From Isoetes taiwanensis (Eukaryota; Streptophyta; Lycopodiopsida; Isoetales; Isoetaceae): DNA of 64,000 bases. The notes under the pieces were generated by a model, which saw only the letters and a program-made list of their open reading frames with translations, searched no databases and had not been told where the DNA came from. The first letter of the stretch is position 1. Every line of letters begins with the position of its first letter. The stretch lies in NCBI GenBank assembly GCA_021234155.1, contig JAJEKV010000102.1, positions 62,001-126,000 of the forward strand, written 5' to 3'. The translations under genes were made by a program, and so were the position numbers. Of the stretch, positions 1 to 10,685 are shown one piece after another.

Positions 1-783
1 GATTTTGAAGTTTTCAAAGAGGATCGGGGTTATAGCTACGGAGTTTGGCTATTATTTGAGGGGATCAATGTCTCAAAGCACTTGGCAAAATTTGAAGAAA
101 AACCATGGCCCTGGGTTTGTTTGATGGGATTTGAAAAGGCCGAATACCCTCATTACAGAGATTGAACAAAGAAGAAGAAGAAAAAATGCAAGGAAACCAT
201 GGATCATTGAAGAAGGGGAATCGAAGGTCCCAAAATGCTCCCAATTGAAGAAAGGGAGGCTTTGAGAACCATTGGAAAACATAAAAAGAAAATAATCTTG
301 CTTTCCAATGGGAAAAAATTGAAATCCGGATCCAGTCAAAAAAGTTAAGAAAAGCTATGTGATTACTTCCGATTCAAGGTCAAAAACCCGAGTCTTTGAG
401 GTTGAGGTCAAAAGCCTTGGCGGACCTCAAAAAAGATTCTAGGGTCGGGGATCCATGGGAAAGCACCCTTAGACCGGATTCTTGCCAAACGACCAACAAA
501 TATTAAAAATAAAAGGAAAGGGGATAAAATAGAACCACCTACTCCGATATAACCCGAATAATGACCCTTCCCGGATTTGCATGTGGCTCGAGCCCATGGA
601 GAATTTGCAACCGCACTGACCTCCAAAATTTGAGAAGAAATGCCGCTTTTTGGTATGGGCAGGGGCAATACATGACAAATAAAGGGAATACATGACAAAT
701 AATAGTGAGTTTGGTTTAAGGAGCTTAGATTTGTGGCCATGGCCCTTGGCATCGGATTTGAAGAAAAAACCATGGCTGCCTGG
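1..783. other. Left-edge intergenic sequence, no gene recognised
   Basis: No open reading frame here resembles a protein family I know; those present are short and low-complexity. A small tandem duplication (aatacatgacaaata, about 665-700) and two copies of a short purine-rich motif (tttgaagaaaaaccatggc, near 94 and 749) are visible. I see nothing functional. Confidence 0.5.
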
Positions 784-1258
784 TCACAACACATAACAAC
801 CATTGACATTAACAACCAACACATAACTACCATTGACATTAATTAACACAACCATTGGGTCTAACACATTTAAATTAAAATCCCCCTTAAACCCCCTTTG
901 GTTTGGGTGCATATTCACACAAGGGGTGACTCCGGGCAACGAGAGCTGTTGAATAGGCATATTCACCCCTTATTCCTTAATCTACACTGTACGTAAAGTT
1001 CCTCATTTGTGGGGTATGCAAGTACAAAATTTGCTATACTGTATAACAAGATTCGCAAAATACTATAAGATTTCAAGCAGAATACTATATGGTGTTGATT
1101 TCGTAGGTGCAAAATACAATTATGAGGGCTCTCGCTGCCCTACGTCACCCCCCGCGTGAATATGCACCCAAACCAAAGGGGGTTTAAGGGGGATTTTAAT
1201 TTAAACGTATGGTAGTTATGTGTTGGTTGTTAATGTCAATGGTTGTTATGTGTTGGGG
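784..1258. mobile_element. Fold-back MITE with ~115-bp inverted arms
   Basis: The left arm (about 784-930) and right arm (about 1143-1256) are near-perfect reverse complements. Both carry the motif aacacataacaaccattgac at the outer end and a run reading cccccttaaaccccctttgg further in. The left arm holds about 33 extra bases. The spacer is roughly 210 bp with no coding capacity. A degenerate copy of the outer arm motif recurs at about 1273-1298. Long arms around a short non-coding centre are typical of fold-back or Mutator-like MITEs. I could not identify a clean target-site duplication, so the superfamily is open. Confidence 0.7.
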
Positions 1259-2598
1259 GATTTAATTTTTATATGTTGGATGTTAATGGTTTGTGTTGCA
1301 AAAATTTTTTTTTGGCCCCTTCAGGGCCTTAGGGACGCCCCCCCCCCGGGATGACAAAAATTTTAGAATTCAAACCAGAAAAAGACTAGAATTCATTTGA
1401 GGCTTTCATCACCTGTAGCTTTTGAATTTGATCACAATAAAACAAATAGAACATAAGTAAAAGTTACCATAAAGATAGAGCAGATTGATCCCATTATTCT
1501 GAAAGTCATATAGTTGATTGATCCCATTATTCTGAAAGTCATAAAGTTTGCAACACCCATACACAAACATTTTTCAACTGGAATTTAACAGCAGCCTTTG
1601 GCCTCCATGGATTCTTGTGGTGAGAAACCAAAGTGGGAAACGTTTCTGCTTGTTAGCACAAGGATCTAGAAGCCTTGGAATTTGCTTAATAACTGCCTCA
1701 AAATCTAAAAATGCATGGTAATTTTTTGCAAGCTTCATTCGGAATTGCCATAAAACAATATCCAATAGCGCAATCCTGTATTAATCAGCTGGTAGGATGT
1801 GAAAGCCTACCAAACCCGGCCGCAAAATTGCTGTTTTAGCCTAGATAACTTAACCAAACATATCCATATCATACACTATCAACAAGATCTCAGAGAGAGC
1901 TTTCCAACGCAATAAAAATCATCTCAAACAGAGCTCTGGATCAAAAGTTATGATAAGAAACGTGCTGCCGGCGGGGAAACTGCACTACATGCGCCCTTCA
2001 AGCCCTTCATGTGCCCATTATGCACCACACACACAAAAAGAGGGCTTTTGTTGTGAGCCATTGGTTGTTGACCATTGAAAAAAAAGGCTAAAATCAATGG
2101 CCCTTCATGTGCCCATTATGCACCACACGCACAAAAAAAGGGCTTTTGTTGTGAGCTATTGGTTGTTGAGCATTGAAAAAAAAAAGGCTAAAATCAATGG
2201 CTCAGAAATTGTGCACTCTAGTTGTACGCATTAGTACATCCATTTGAATACATCACGAAATCATAGGAAAACCTTAGTGAAAAGCGTACAAAAACACAAA
2301 GAAAACCCCCTGTTATTATGCTACATATTGGCATGCGACAGAGGTCCGCAGCGGCAGAGCACGAAACAGGGGAAAAGGCCGTGCAAGAATTTTGGGTCAC
2401 ATACGTGTCAGCACTAGAATGCTTCAAACGAATTAGCTTCAAATAAATAGTGTCAAACAGAAAAGGAAACTGAATTATATATGAGTGATAAACACACTTT
2501 GATGTGTGGGACACATCGGTTGCTCCTTTCCATCTGGGCCGTCACAATTTAGGGGTTAAATCTCGGCCACATATTTAGATGTGTGTACATGCATGGGC
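1259..2598. other. Intergenic sequence with two local tandem duplications
   Basis: No gene recognised. A 28-bp unit (gattgatcccattattctga...) is repeated at 1483-1510 and 1516-1543. A ~98-bp unit beginning cccttcatgtgcccattatg is repeated head to tail at 2003-2100 and 2101-2200. Sequence similar to the retrotransposon LTR starts abruptly at 2599. Confidence 0.6.
2003..2200. repeat. 98-bp tandem duplication, two copies
   Basis: Two head-to-tail copies (2003-2100, 2101-2200) differ by a handful of substitutions and A-run lengths. No coding sense was found. Confidence 0.85.
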
Positions 2599-3374
2599 AT
2601 GCACGCATAAACATCCCGCATTATACACTAGCCAGGCAGATACTTTTCCCTACTATGGACGGCAACAATATTCCATGGAAGCTTGGGCTCATAGGGTATG
2701 TATGCCTAGCGGTTGGTAGAAGGTAGCTACAAATAAGAACACTTAAGGATTTTAAGGTTTAACTTTATAACAACTTAAGGGTTTAAGTTTTAACTTTAAA
2801 ATAAGGTTTGTAAAGGTCTGGGGATACCGGACCCTGGTATTCCCCTTCAATAGAAATTAGAAAATCACTGTAACAGGTTCGTGGGCACCCAACAGCGGCC
2901 CCTTTTTGGCTGGCCGACCGGATCTACAAGCTCGCCCCAGGCAAGAGTTCATGTCTAAATACATTCAGCGTGCAAAATACTAGCTTTAGAGTAGGAATCA
3001 GAGGAGAAGACGGATCTATAAACTAACCACGGCAGCGGAGAGGCAGACAGAAGGAAGGTGTTACAGCAGACCAAAGCAAGCGTGGGTTCATAAGATCGGA
3101 TGATCGAATTCAAGCAGGGCCTGCCGGATTTGGGAGCACAGAGCAAATGGGCATGACGGATTTTATTCATGAACTGGAGTTTGGCTTACATGCAGGTGGT
3201 GGCATGCTTCAGGGACTCAGCTTTACATAAACAGGCTGCAAAATCATGAAATAGACCAAATCCCGACCTGAGTTTAGCTTTGGACTCTTGTTTTCCTTGC
3301 TCTGCTTCCAATTTGATCAGCCCAACCGATTCTCTTTCCTCCTCTTTTTGCCCATCCGGCCAACTCTTCTATTT

Positions 3375-3382
3375 CTTATATA
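3375..3382 (-). promoter_or_regulatory. LTR TATA box (left LTR)
   Basis: TATATAAG in element sense, conserved at the equivalent place in all three LTRs (10,119-10,126 and 16,870-16,877). It lies 28 bp downstream, in element sense, of the MITE boundary. Confidence 0.6.
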
Positions 3383-3410
3383 CCCTTGCCTTAAGAACAC
3401 TTGGCAGGAT

Positions 3411-3649
3411 CCCGGGGGATGCACTTATACATAAGGGGGGTATGGCATCTGCGTTCGGAGGGTAGCAAAAAACCCCCTTTGTATACGCAATTTTAAAAGG
3501 CAATTTGACCCCTCTGTGTATAGATATTGCTCCAAATTAGTGCCTAAAAACACCCGTAACCCCTAAGTATACGTACGCAAATGGTCCAAAAAACACCCCT
3601 CCGTTGAACTCTCATGGGTTATACGCTGATCAAAGGTGAATCCCCCGGG
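3411..3649. mobile_element. 239-bp MITE inserted in left LTR
   Basis: The element starts CCCGGGGGATGCAC and ends with the reverse complement of CCCGGGGGATTCAC, giving 14-bp terminal inverted repeats with one mismatch. It is flanked by an 8-bp target-site duplication, ggcaggat, at 3403-3410 and 3650-3657. The right-hand LTR (16,900 region) has the empty site with one ggcaggat. An 8-bp duplication suits hAT elements; the ends could also be read as a 9-bp duplication, which would suit Mutator. It is non-coding. Confidence 0.88.
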
Positions 3650-3917
3650 GGCAGGATCCATCCCAGGATCAGGCCAGATGGTGAGTTTGGCATGCTACAT
3701 GCATCTGTAAGCGAGATCCTGCCGCTATCTGGCAGCCACGATTCTTTTCTTCCCCTGATTTAGTGTGTTTTAGCATTCAATTTATTAAGGTTTAAAGTTA
3801 CCTTAGCTAAAGTTTTTATTTAGATTTAAATGGCGCCCCCAACACACCCATGGACGCATACCACTGTGCTCTATACAAATTAATACGGATACAAGCTAAG
3901 TCCCTGGATTTGTTACA

Positions 3918-3927
3918 TTCTCACCTT
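3918..3927 (-). other. Polypurine tract, copy A
   Basis: AAGGTGAGAA in element sense, directly abutting the LTR start TGTAACAAATCC. This is the plus-strand priming site used in retrotransposon replication. The identical tract in copy B is at 10,669-10,678. Confidence 0.75.
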
Positions 3928-3934
3928 GTAAAAA

Positions 3935-5368
3935 TTAACTCATGTCCTCATGAGTTATGGGAAATGTCGGATATAACTTCTTGAACTTGTCAGTGTCTTC
4001 CCATGTTGCATCTTCTTACGGATATCCTGCCCATTGGACTAGGTATTTCTCGATGGTGCGATTCCTCAGTACCCTAGTATCAACTCACAAAATTGCTTGA
4101 GGCTTTACTGCGAGTGTCTCTTCTACTGCAACCAAGTTATCCTGTGGCAGGATATGTGATGGATCACTGAGATACTTGCGTAAGTTGCTAACATGGAATA
4201 GATTATGGACCTTGACGTCAATAGGTAATTCCAAACGGTATGCGGCCTTGCCGATCCTCTGTATGATTTTAAAAGGACCCGCATATCTAGGTGCTAGTTT
4301 GCCAGCTTTCTTAAACTTCAATGTACCCTGCTTAGGGTTAATCTTCAGGAACACCATATCATTCTCCTGAAATTCTAAAGGTCTTCTCCGTTTATCCGCA
4401 TATTGCTTTTGTCGGTTCTGTGCTTTGGCAATATTTTGTCTAATAATGCGGAGCTGTGTGCCAATATCCTCCCCCATGGTCTGGACCAAATCAACTTTAC
4501 ACGGCGGACTACACCAAGTCAAGGGGTATCGGTATTCTTGCCCATATACTGCTTCAAATGGGCTCATTTTTATGGAATCTTGATATGTATTGTTGTAGGC
4601 AAACTCAACTAAGTACAGATAAGATTCCCAAGTGTGCGGATGTTCACGAACATACATCCGGAGCATGTCCTCAACAACCTGATTAACTCTTTCAACTTGA
4701 CCATCAATTTGAGGATGATAGGCTGTACTCATCCTTAATTGGGTTCCAACCCCGTGGAACAATGCTTGCCAAAACTGGCCAACAAAGTGCGTGTCTCGGT
4801 CTGACACAATAACCTTAGGCATACCATGTAGACGGAATATATCCTTGATAAAAATCTTAGCAATATCTGCAGCAGTAGCCGTGATTTTGGTTGGCATAAA
4901 GTGGGCTTGCTTGGTGAGACGATCCATTACTACATAGATGGAATCATATCCTGCTCGTGTCTTAGGCAATCCCACAATAAAATCCATACCTATACTTTCC
5001 CATTTTGTGTCAGAATGCAATTCCCCTGGAACCTTTTGGTGAGAGGCTTTCACCTTCTGGCATGGTAAACATCTGGCTACATAGCTTAAGATTTCCTTCT
5101 TCATGCTAGGCCAAAAGAACTACTTGCGGACCTTGCGAAGAGTTTTCTGAACTCCTGGATGACCTGATACTGGACTATCATGAGCTTCTTTTATAATCTG
5201 TTGTTTGAGCTCGGCATTATCTGGTATGCACAACCGATTGTGGTAGAATAACTTGGATGCTTCAATCTTATAGGGATTCTTGTTTTCTCCTTGCTCAAGT
5301 GCTGCTACTATAGGCTGGAAATAAGAATCCTCACGGATCAACTGCGTGAGATTGTGGTCCCATTGCAT
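3935..5368 (-). pseudogene. Integrase with C-terminal chromodomain, copy A (broken)
   Basis: Retrotransposon integrase, which inserts the cDNA into chromatin. In order from 5368 leftward come the N-terminal HHCC zinc-binding region (GHPGVQKT, then CLPCQ), the catalytic core with all three acidic residues visible (D in GMDFIVG, D in VSDRDT, E in GQVERVN), and a C-terminal GPF/GKAAYRLELP-type region followed by a chromodomain (EKYLVQWAGYP ... ATWED). Breaks: a TAG stop between the zinc region and the core at about 5105-5120 (shared with copy B), a small deletion before the core, a TGA at about 4085 and a TAA inside the chromodomain. Both late stops fit C-to-T change of CGA or CAA codons. Confidence 0.88.
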
Positions 5369-5398
5369 ATTAGCAACACTAATGGCAGCACAGTGTGA

Positions 5399-6538
5399 TC
5401 ATTGGGACCATGCATCTGCAATTATGTTATCTTTCTCAGGCTGATACATTATAGTGAGATCATACTCCTGCAGCAGTTGCATCCATCGTTTCTGGCAATT
5501 ATTTAGCCGAAATTTGCGTCGGGGAAATACCTAAGACTCGATGATCAGTCTTGAGGAGAAATTGTCTACCCAAAAGATAATGCCTCCATAACTTTAAGGC
5601 GTGGACAATTGCAAGCATTTCCAAATCATAGGTTGGGTAATTGCGTTCAGCTGGATTAAGTTTCTTTGATGCATATGCACACACATGGCCATCTTGTAAT
5701 AAAGCACATCCAATCCCAAAGGCTCGAGGCATCGATTTACCACACAAAAGTCCCTCCATAGATGGAATCTTTAAAATGGGTGCATGCGTCAGGGCATCTT
5801 TTAAGATTTGAAAACTTTGGTCACATACCTCTGACCATTGGAATGCTAAATCTTTTTGAAGTAGGGTGGTCAATGGAGCTGCTTTCCTGGAAAAATGCTT
5901 TACAAACTTGCGATAATATCCAGCTAATCCTATGAATGCCCGGATTTCCCTTACAAATTGAGGTTGTGGCCATTCTTGTATAGCTTTTACCTTTTCAGGA
6001 TCCGGCTCAATTCCCTTGTTACCATAAAGCTTATGTTGCGTTAAAAGCTTTAAAACGAAGCATAAATGTTCAACGTGCTCTTCAAGTGTTTTGGAGTAAA
6101 TCAGAATATCGTCGAAAAACACAAGCAAAAATTGGTCAAGATGGGCCCGAAAAATATCATTCATAAGCCTCATAAAAGTGGCTGGTGCATTGGTAAGCCC
6201 AAATGGCATTACCACAAATTCATAATGGCCATATCTGGTGCGAAAAGCAGTTTTAGGAATATCCTCTTCCTTAATCCGGATCTGGTGGTAGCCAGATCGC
6301 AAGTTTTTGAAAAGAACTTGCTACCACTTAAATCAAATAGATCATCCACTCGTGGCAAAGCGTAACCATTCTTGATGGTTACCTGATTTAACAGCCGATA
6401 GTCTACACACAAACGCAGACTTCCATCCTTCTTCTTTACGAATAAGACAGGAGCTCCAAATGGAGATGTGCTAGGCCTAATAAAGCCTTGCTCTACCAAT
6501 TCTTCAAGCTGCTTTTTTAGTTCTGCCATCTCCACCAC
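5399..6538 (-). pseudogene. Reverse transcriptase-RNase H, copy A (broken)
   Basis: Copies element RNA into DNA and degrades the template. The fingers motif ([21 protein letters not shown]), the palm ([16 protein letters not shown]) and the catalytic FFDDILIYS box are intact in sequence. The RNase H part ([29 protein letters not shown]) follows. Reading frame breaks at about 6300, just before RSGYHQIRI; this frameshift is also in copy B. A second, private lesion near 5730 destroys the start of RNase H, where copy B reads VVTDASG. The terminal TGA at 5399-5401 is shared with copy B. Confidence 0.9.
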
Positions 6539-6652
6539 ATTAAAACGATAAGGACCGGTCGCGAAGGTGGTGCAGATCTTGGAAGCAATTCAATATCATG
6601 ATTCACCTCCCGAAAGGGAGGCAGTTCTGTTAACTTGTCAGTCCCTGAATTC

Positions 6653-7243
6653 TTATAACACCTCCCCAATAGCTTTTGAAACAATAGTTTCTTGCATTTC
6701 TGCAGCTTTACTTATCATTCCAACATACATGATTCCTCCCTTGCGCAAATAGCGCTTTGCCTGCTTGCAGGTCAACACGGAAGGCCCAGAGAGCATAGGG
6801 CGACTACCCAATCTCTTGATAGAACCATTTGACAAGGTGCAAAGAACAGCCTTGCCTTCACAGTTGATATAGGCCCCTACGGCTTTCAATCAGGACATTC
6901 CGAGGATTAAATCATACTTACCCAGATCAAGGACTTCAAAGTTAGTATAAAACTTTAGCCCACAAAGTTTAAAGTCCAGGCGAGGCACAAATCCATCCGA
7001 CATCTTAATCACACCATCTGCTAACTCTACAGATCTAGGATTCCGTGCAATGACATTCAAACCCATCTGAGCAACCAATCTAGGCGAAATAAAATTGTGT
7101 GTGCTACCACTGTCAATCAGAAAATGAAAAGGTTGCGTTCGAATGCTACCTGGTAGATGGATAACGTCAGTAGCAATATACTCAGCAGGGTCTCCACCAA
7201 TGGCGTATGCACGCATATCTGATGCTGCTCCTGCTTCTTCCAA
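6653..7243 (-). pseudogene. Retroviral-type aspartic protease, copy A (broken)
   Basis: The polyprotein-cleaving protease of the element. The active-site triad region reads FLIDSGSTHNFIS, a typical plant Ty3 protease with the DSG signature, followed by YDLILGMS, the region of the C-terminal protease signature. A TGA replaces the tryptophan codon that copy B has right after ILGMS, splitting the frame at 6889/6890. It lies between gag and reverse transcriptase, as expected in a gag-pol polyprotein. Confidence 0.85.
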
Positions 7244-7515
7244 TGTGACTGCTTTAGCTCGTGCAGGCCTCTCCTCCGTACGAGTATTCCGAGGTCCACT
7301 AACACTTGGCGTACTTCGCCCGGGCCTATTCTAGTCTCCCGGGTTCCCACTACTAGCTTGCGGTCTGCATTGCCCTATTTTGCCACTTCACGAAATATGC
7401 CCGGCTTCTTTACAATAATAACACAATCTTTTCTCGGGCGCAACGAACTCATCTGGTTTGGTCCATTTGACCGCCTCCTTGAGTAGAACATCATCCTCGG
7501 TATTGGTCCATTTGA

Positions 7516-7543
7516 CTCTCTCTCTCTCTCTCTCTCTCTCATC

Positions 7544-7592
<49 letters not shown>
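7516..7592. repeat. (CT)n microsatellite inside gag copy A
   Basis: About 77 bp of CT dinucleotides, interrupted once by atcattt at 7541-7547. Copy B has only about 17 bp of CT at the same place (14,305-14,321), where it encodes a short RE repeat. Expansion is therefore private to copy A. Confidence 0.95.
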
Positions 7593-7594
<2 letters not shown>

Positions 7595-7595
<1 letters not shown>

Positions 7596-8311
7596 TATGA
7601 GGGTATTCCTTTTGGATTGTTTCCTCTCGACTTTTGGTGATCAGGACTCTGGACTTGCTCTTTGAACTTGGAGACTCGGATAGCTTCTTCTAAGCTGGGA
7701 TAGGTTACCCCTCCAACTAACAAAGTCAACTCCGGCTTGAGCCCCCGAATAAACTTGTTAGCTAATTGCGCCACCGTCATAGTGGGTCCATACGGTTGCA
7801 ATGCCCTAAATACATTGGCGTATACTTCTACTCTATCTTCTTGAACCAAATTCTGAAACTTGTTCATCTGCTCTAACTCAAACCCAGCAGGTAAATAATG
7901 GAGTTTAAATGCTACCTTGAAGGTACTCCATGTGACCTGGCTCAGAAAAAGATGATTAGCCTTCTTATACTCTTCCCACCAGATCTTGGCGGGTCCAGTT
8001 AACAGCATATCGGCAATGGTTGCCTTTAATAGGTCGGAAGTTTTCTTAACTTGAAAATAAAACTCGATCCCTTTCAACCAAGCATCAGCATCCTTGCCTG
8101 TGGTATCTTTACCACCAAAGGTCTCCATCTTCAGTTGCTTTAAAACCTTGTTGACCTCATCAAGGTCAGCATCCTTGGCGGCAAGTTGTTGTTGCATGAT
8201 GGTAAGCTGCTGCTGCATGGCTGCCAAAATTTGCTCCGTTATCGTAGGAGCAGTGCCACTTCCCCCAGCTCCTGAACTGTTATCATCGTTTTCCCACATC
8301 CTGCTAACCAC
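7595..8311 (-). pseudogene. Gag capsid-like protein, copy A (3' end disrupted)
   Basis: Structural nucleocapsid/capsid precursor of the retrotransposon. A coiled, glutamine-rich N-terminus (ILAAMQQQLTIMQQQL) precedes the Retrotrans_gag core (DADAWLKGIEFYFQ, AKIWWEEYKKAN, FIRGLKPEL). The frame ends at a CT-microsatellite region (7516-7592) that replaces the arginine/glutamate-rich linker seen in copy B, and the CCHC zinc knuckle that should follow (around 7400-7440, CYYCKEAGHIS) is out of frame. The start shown, MVSRMWEN, may really be at the second methionine. Confidence 0.85.
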
Positions 8312-8420
8312 CTGGAAAATGACGGCAATGGTTATTTTCCATAAAACACTCTACTTTCCAGTAGACTTCTTAAGTTTCTAACCCCTAATTCCCATGGCCC
8401 GAAGGTTGTCAGAACTTTGG

Positions 8421-8432
8421 GCTCTGATACCA
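8421..8432 (-). other. Primer-binding site (initiator tRNA-Met), copy A
   Basis: TGGTATCAGAGC in element sense, two bases from the LTR end. This is the standard plant Ty3/Ty1 primer site complementary to the 3' end of initiator methionine tRNA. It fixes the LTR boundary at 8435. Confidence 0.9.
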
Positions 8433-8653
8433 ACTGAAACGGACCTAGCCCCTTGGCCTAGGCCGTCGCACTAAGTAACTCGGATATAGACAATCAAATC
8501 ATCACGAACTTCTATTCATAAATATTTGGTTACAATCAAATCATTTACATCCGGCCCAAGGCCACACATACAAAGAAGAGTTCACTTTATCCCCATCTCA
8601 CAATACACCCATAATATACAAAAAAAACCCCAAGGCCACCCCGTCACCCATGC

Positions 8654-8956
8654 TCAATTGGCCCTTTGATCTTCCCCCTCCTCGGAAGTGACCGAGGAGG
8701 AGTCGCCAGAGCTACCCTCGGAAGACTCTCCATCCGTCTCCGGGTCTTGGGCCTCAATCTGGGGTTGCCTTTGCGCATAATACAACTCCCTGAACAACGA
8801 TATTAGGATCTCGTAAACTCGTTCCTTAGACATTAAAGCCGGCTCGGCCTCCGTCTCGTTGAACCACCAGGTAACAAAAGAGTCTAGGTCCAACACAATC
8901 ATGGCTTTAGGACGTGCCATCTTACAACACAACAAACATCCGGGGTTAGTCCACAA
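8654..8956 (-). CDS. LTR-internal open frame, 100 aa, unknown
   Basis: An open frame in element sense, inside the transcribed leader portion of the LTR. A likely true start is the internal methionine giving MARPKAMIVLDLDSF. The protein has a hydrophobic N-terminal segment, an aromatic-rich patch (VTWWFNE), a helix (VYEILISLFRELYYAQ) and an acidic/serine tail (ETDGESSEGSSGDSSS). The right LTR carries an identical frame (15,390-15,692), while nearby LTR sequence differs by many indels. I do not recognise the family. It could be an accessory protein or simply an upstream frame. Confidence 0.4.
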   Translation of the reverse strand: MWTNPGCLLCCKMARPKAMIVLDLDSFVTWWFNETEAEPALMSKERVYEILISLFRELYYAQRQPQIEAQDPETDGESSEGSSGDSSSVTSEEGEDQRAN

Positions 8957-10118
8957 GGACTAAGTGGGGAGGGACATTGGGATCTTCACATTCATGCATA
9001 ACAATAACAATAATACGTGATTTACTTGTTACGTTGATACTCCCCCCGCAATGTTAGTACATTCAATAACTACCATTTTCCATGCATAGCGTAATCCTTG
9101 GGTGGCGACCCCAAGGAGACCACTCTCTCCATCTGTACGTACAGGTTCAACTCATCCGTCAGGCCATCTGGCATGGATGCGGAGTTACGGCCACCCCACC
9201 CCTCCGAAGGTGGGCCGTTGCATGCAAATGCACAACATTCTTTGATTCAAGTGCACCATAAACATAATATCGTCTCAGATACATAATGCAATTCCGTAAG
9301 GTGCCCCATACCCTATTCATACTTATAGAGCAATCTTTAATGCACGCATAAACATCCCGCATTATACACTAGCCAGGCAGATACTTTTCCCTACTACGGA
9401 CGGCAACAACATTCCATGGAAACTTGGGCTCATAGGGTATGTATGCCTAGCGGTTGGTAGAAGGTAGCTACAATTGATAAGAACACTTAAGGATTTTAAG
9501 GTTTAACTTTATAACAACTTAAGGGTTTAAGTTTTAACTTTAAAATAAGGTTTTTAAAGGTCTGCGGATACCGGACCTTGGTATCCCCCTTCAATAGAAA
9601 TTAGAAAATCACTGTAACAGGTTCGTGGGCGCCCAACAGCGGCCCCTTTTTGGCTGGCCGACCGGATCTACAAGCTCGCCCCAGGCAAGAGTTCATGTCT
9701 AAATACATTCAGCGTGCAAAATACTAGCTTTAGAGTAGGAATCAGAGGAGAAGACGGATCTATAAACTAACCACGGCAGCGGAGAGGCAGACAGAAGGAA
9801 GGTGTTACAGCAGACCAAAGCAAGCGTGGGTTCATAAGATCGGATGATCGAATTCAAGCAGGGCCTGCCGGATTTGGGAGCACAGAGCAAATGGGCATGA
9901 CGGATTTTATTCATGAACTGGAGTTTGGCTTATAGGCAGGTGGTGGCATGCTTCAGGGACTCAGCTTTACATAAACAGGCTGCAAAATCATGAAATAGAC
10001 CAAATCCCCACCTGAGTTTAGCTTTGGACTCTTGTTTTCCTTGCTCTGCTTCCAATTTGATCAGCCCAACCGATTCTCTTTCCTCCTCTTTTTGCCCATC
10101 CGGCCAACTCTTCTATTT

Positions 10119-10126
10119 CTTATATA
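10119..10126 (-). promoter_or_regulatory. LTR TATA box (middle LTR)
   Basis: TATATAAG in element sense at the position conserved in all three LTRs. Transcription would start some 25-35 bp further on, about 10,090, giving a long leader through the rest of the LTR to gag. Confidence 0.6.
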
Positions 10127-10154
10127 CCCTTGCCTTAAGAACACTTGGCAGGAT

Positions 10155-10393
10155 CCCGGGGGATGCACTTATACATAAGGGGGGTATGGCATCTGCGTTC
10201 GGAGGGTAGCAAAAAACCCCCTTTGTATACGCAATTTTAAAAGGCAATTTGACCCCTCTGTGTATAGATATTGCTCCAAATTAGTGCCTAAAAACACCCG
10301 TAACCCCTAAGTATACGTACGCAAATGGTCCAAAAAACACCCCTCCGTTGAACTCTCATGGGTTATACGCTGATCAAAGGTGAATCCCCCGGG
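10155..10393. mobile_element. 239-bp MITE inserted in middle LTR
   Basis: Essentially identical to the copy at 3411-3649, with the same 14-bp inverted ends and the same 8-bp target duplication ggcaggat (10,147-10,154 and 10,394-10,401). The shared insertion site shows both derive from one insertion event, not two. Confidence 0.88.
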
Positions 10394-10685
10394 GGCAGGA
10401 TCCATCCCAGGATCAGGCCAGATGGTGAGTTTGGCATGCTACATGCATCTGTAAGTGAGATCCTGCCGCTATCTGGCAGCCACGATTCTTTTCTTCCCCT
10501 GATTTAGTGGGCTCACACTTTTAGCATTCAATTTATTAAGGTTTAAAGTTACCTTAGCTAAAGTTTTTATTTAGATTTAAATGGCGCCCCCAACACACCC
10601 ATGGACGCATACCACTGTGCTCTATACAAATTAATACGGATACAAGCTAAGTCCCTGGATTTGTTACATTCTCACCTTGTAAAAA

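Larger units (their letters stand above)
2599..3917 (-). repeat. Truncated LTR (left, 3' LTR of chromovirus copy A)
   Basis: This block matches 9340-10668 and 16,080-17,172 almost base for base. It ends at the typical LTR boundary reading ...tttgttaca on the plus strand, followed by the pyrimidine complement of the polypurine tract. Compared with the middle LTR it lacks about 905 bp at its left end, which is the element's 3' (R/U5) end, so copy A lost its terminus. It contains a TATA-type promoter core (3375-3382) and a 239-bp MITE (3411-3649). Confidence 0.88.
2599..10668 (-). mobile_element. Ty3/gypsy chromovirus, copy A (left element of tandem pair)
   Basis: Read on the minus strand the element runs: middle LTR (10,668 to 8435), primer-binding site (8432-8421), gag, protease, reverse transcriptase, RNase H, integrase with chromodomain, polypurine tract (3927-3918), truncated 3' LTR. 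Gene order protease-RT-RH-IN places it in Ty3/gypsy, and the C-terminal chromodomain places it among chromoviruses. It is dead: gag is broken by a (CT)n expansion, and protease, RNase H/integrase and chromodomain reading frames carry stops. The long LTRs (over 2 kb) and the tRNA-iMet primer site are typical of plant lineages. It shares its 5' LTR with copy B. Confidence 0.92.
8435..10668 (-). repeat. Middle LTR (shared by copies A and B), 2234 bp
   Basis: Plus-strand boundaries TGAAACGGACC...TTTGTTACA give the required TG...CA ends on both strands. It serves as 5' LTR of copy A and 3' LTR of copy B. It contains a MITE (10,155-10,393), a TATA box (10,119-10,126) and, downstream of the likely transcription start, a 100-codon open frame (8654-8956). 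It is 232 bp longer than the right LTR, close to the MITE plus its duplicated target (247 bp); small indels make up the difference. Confidence 0.92.

Noticed and set aside
2955-3170. 71-codon open frame repeated in all three LTRs (also 9699-9914, 16,439-16,654)
   Set aside because: In the right LTR it carries mostly amino-acid-changing substitutions and has no protein-like features; conservation is explained by LTR identity.
7458-7640. Leucine/serine-rich 60-aa frame
   Set aside because: It is a translation of the (CT)n microsatellite.
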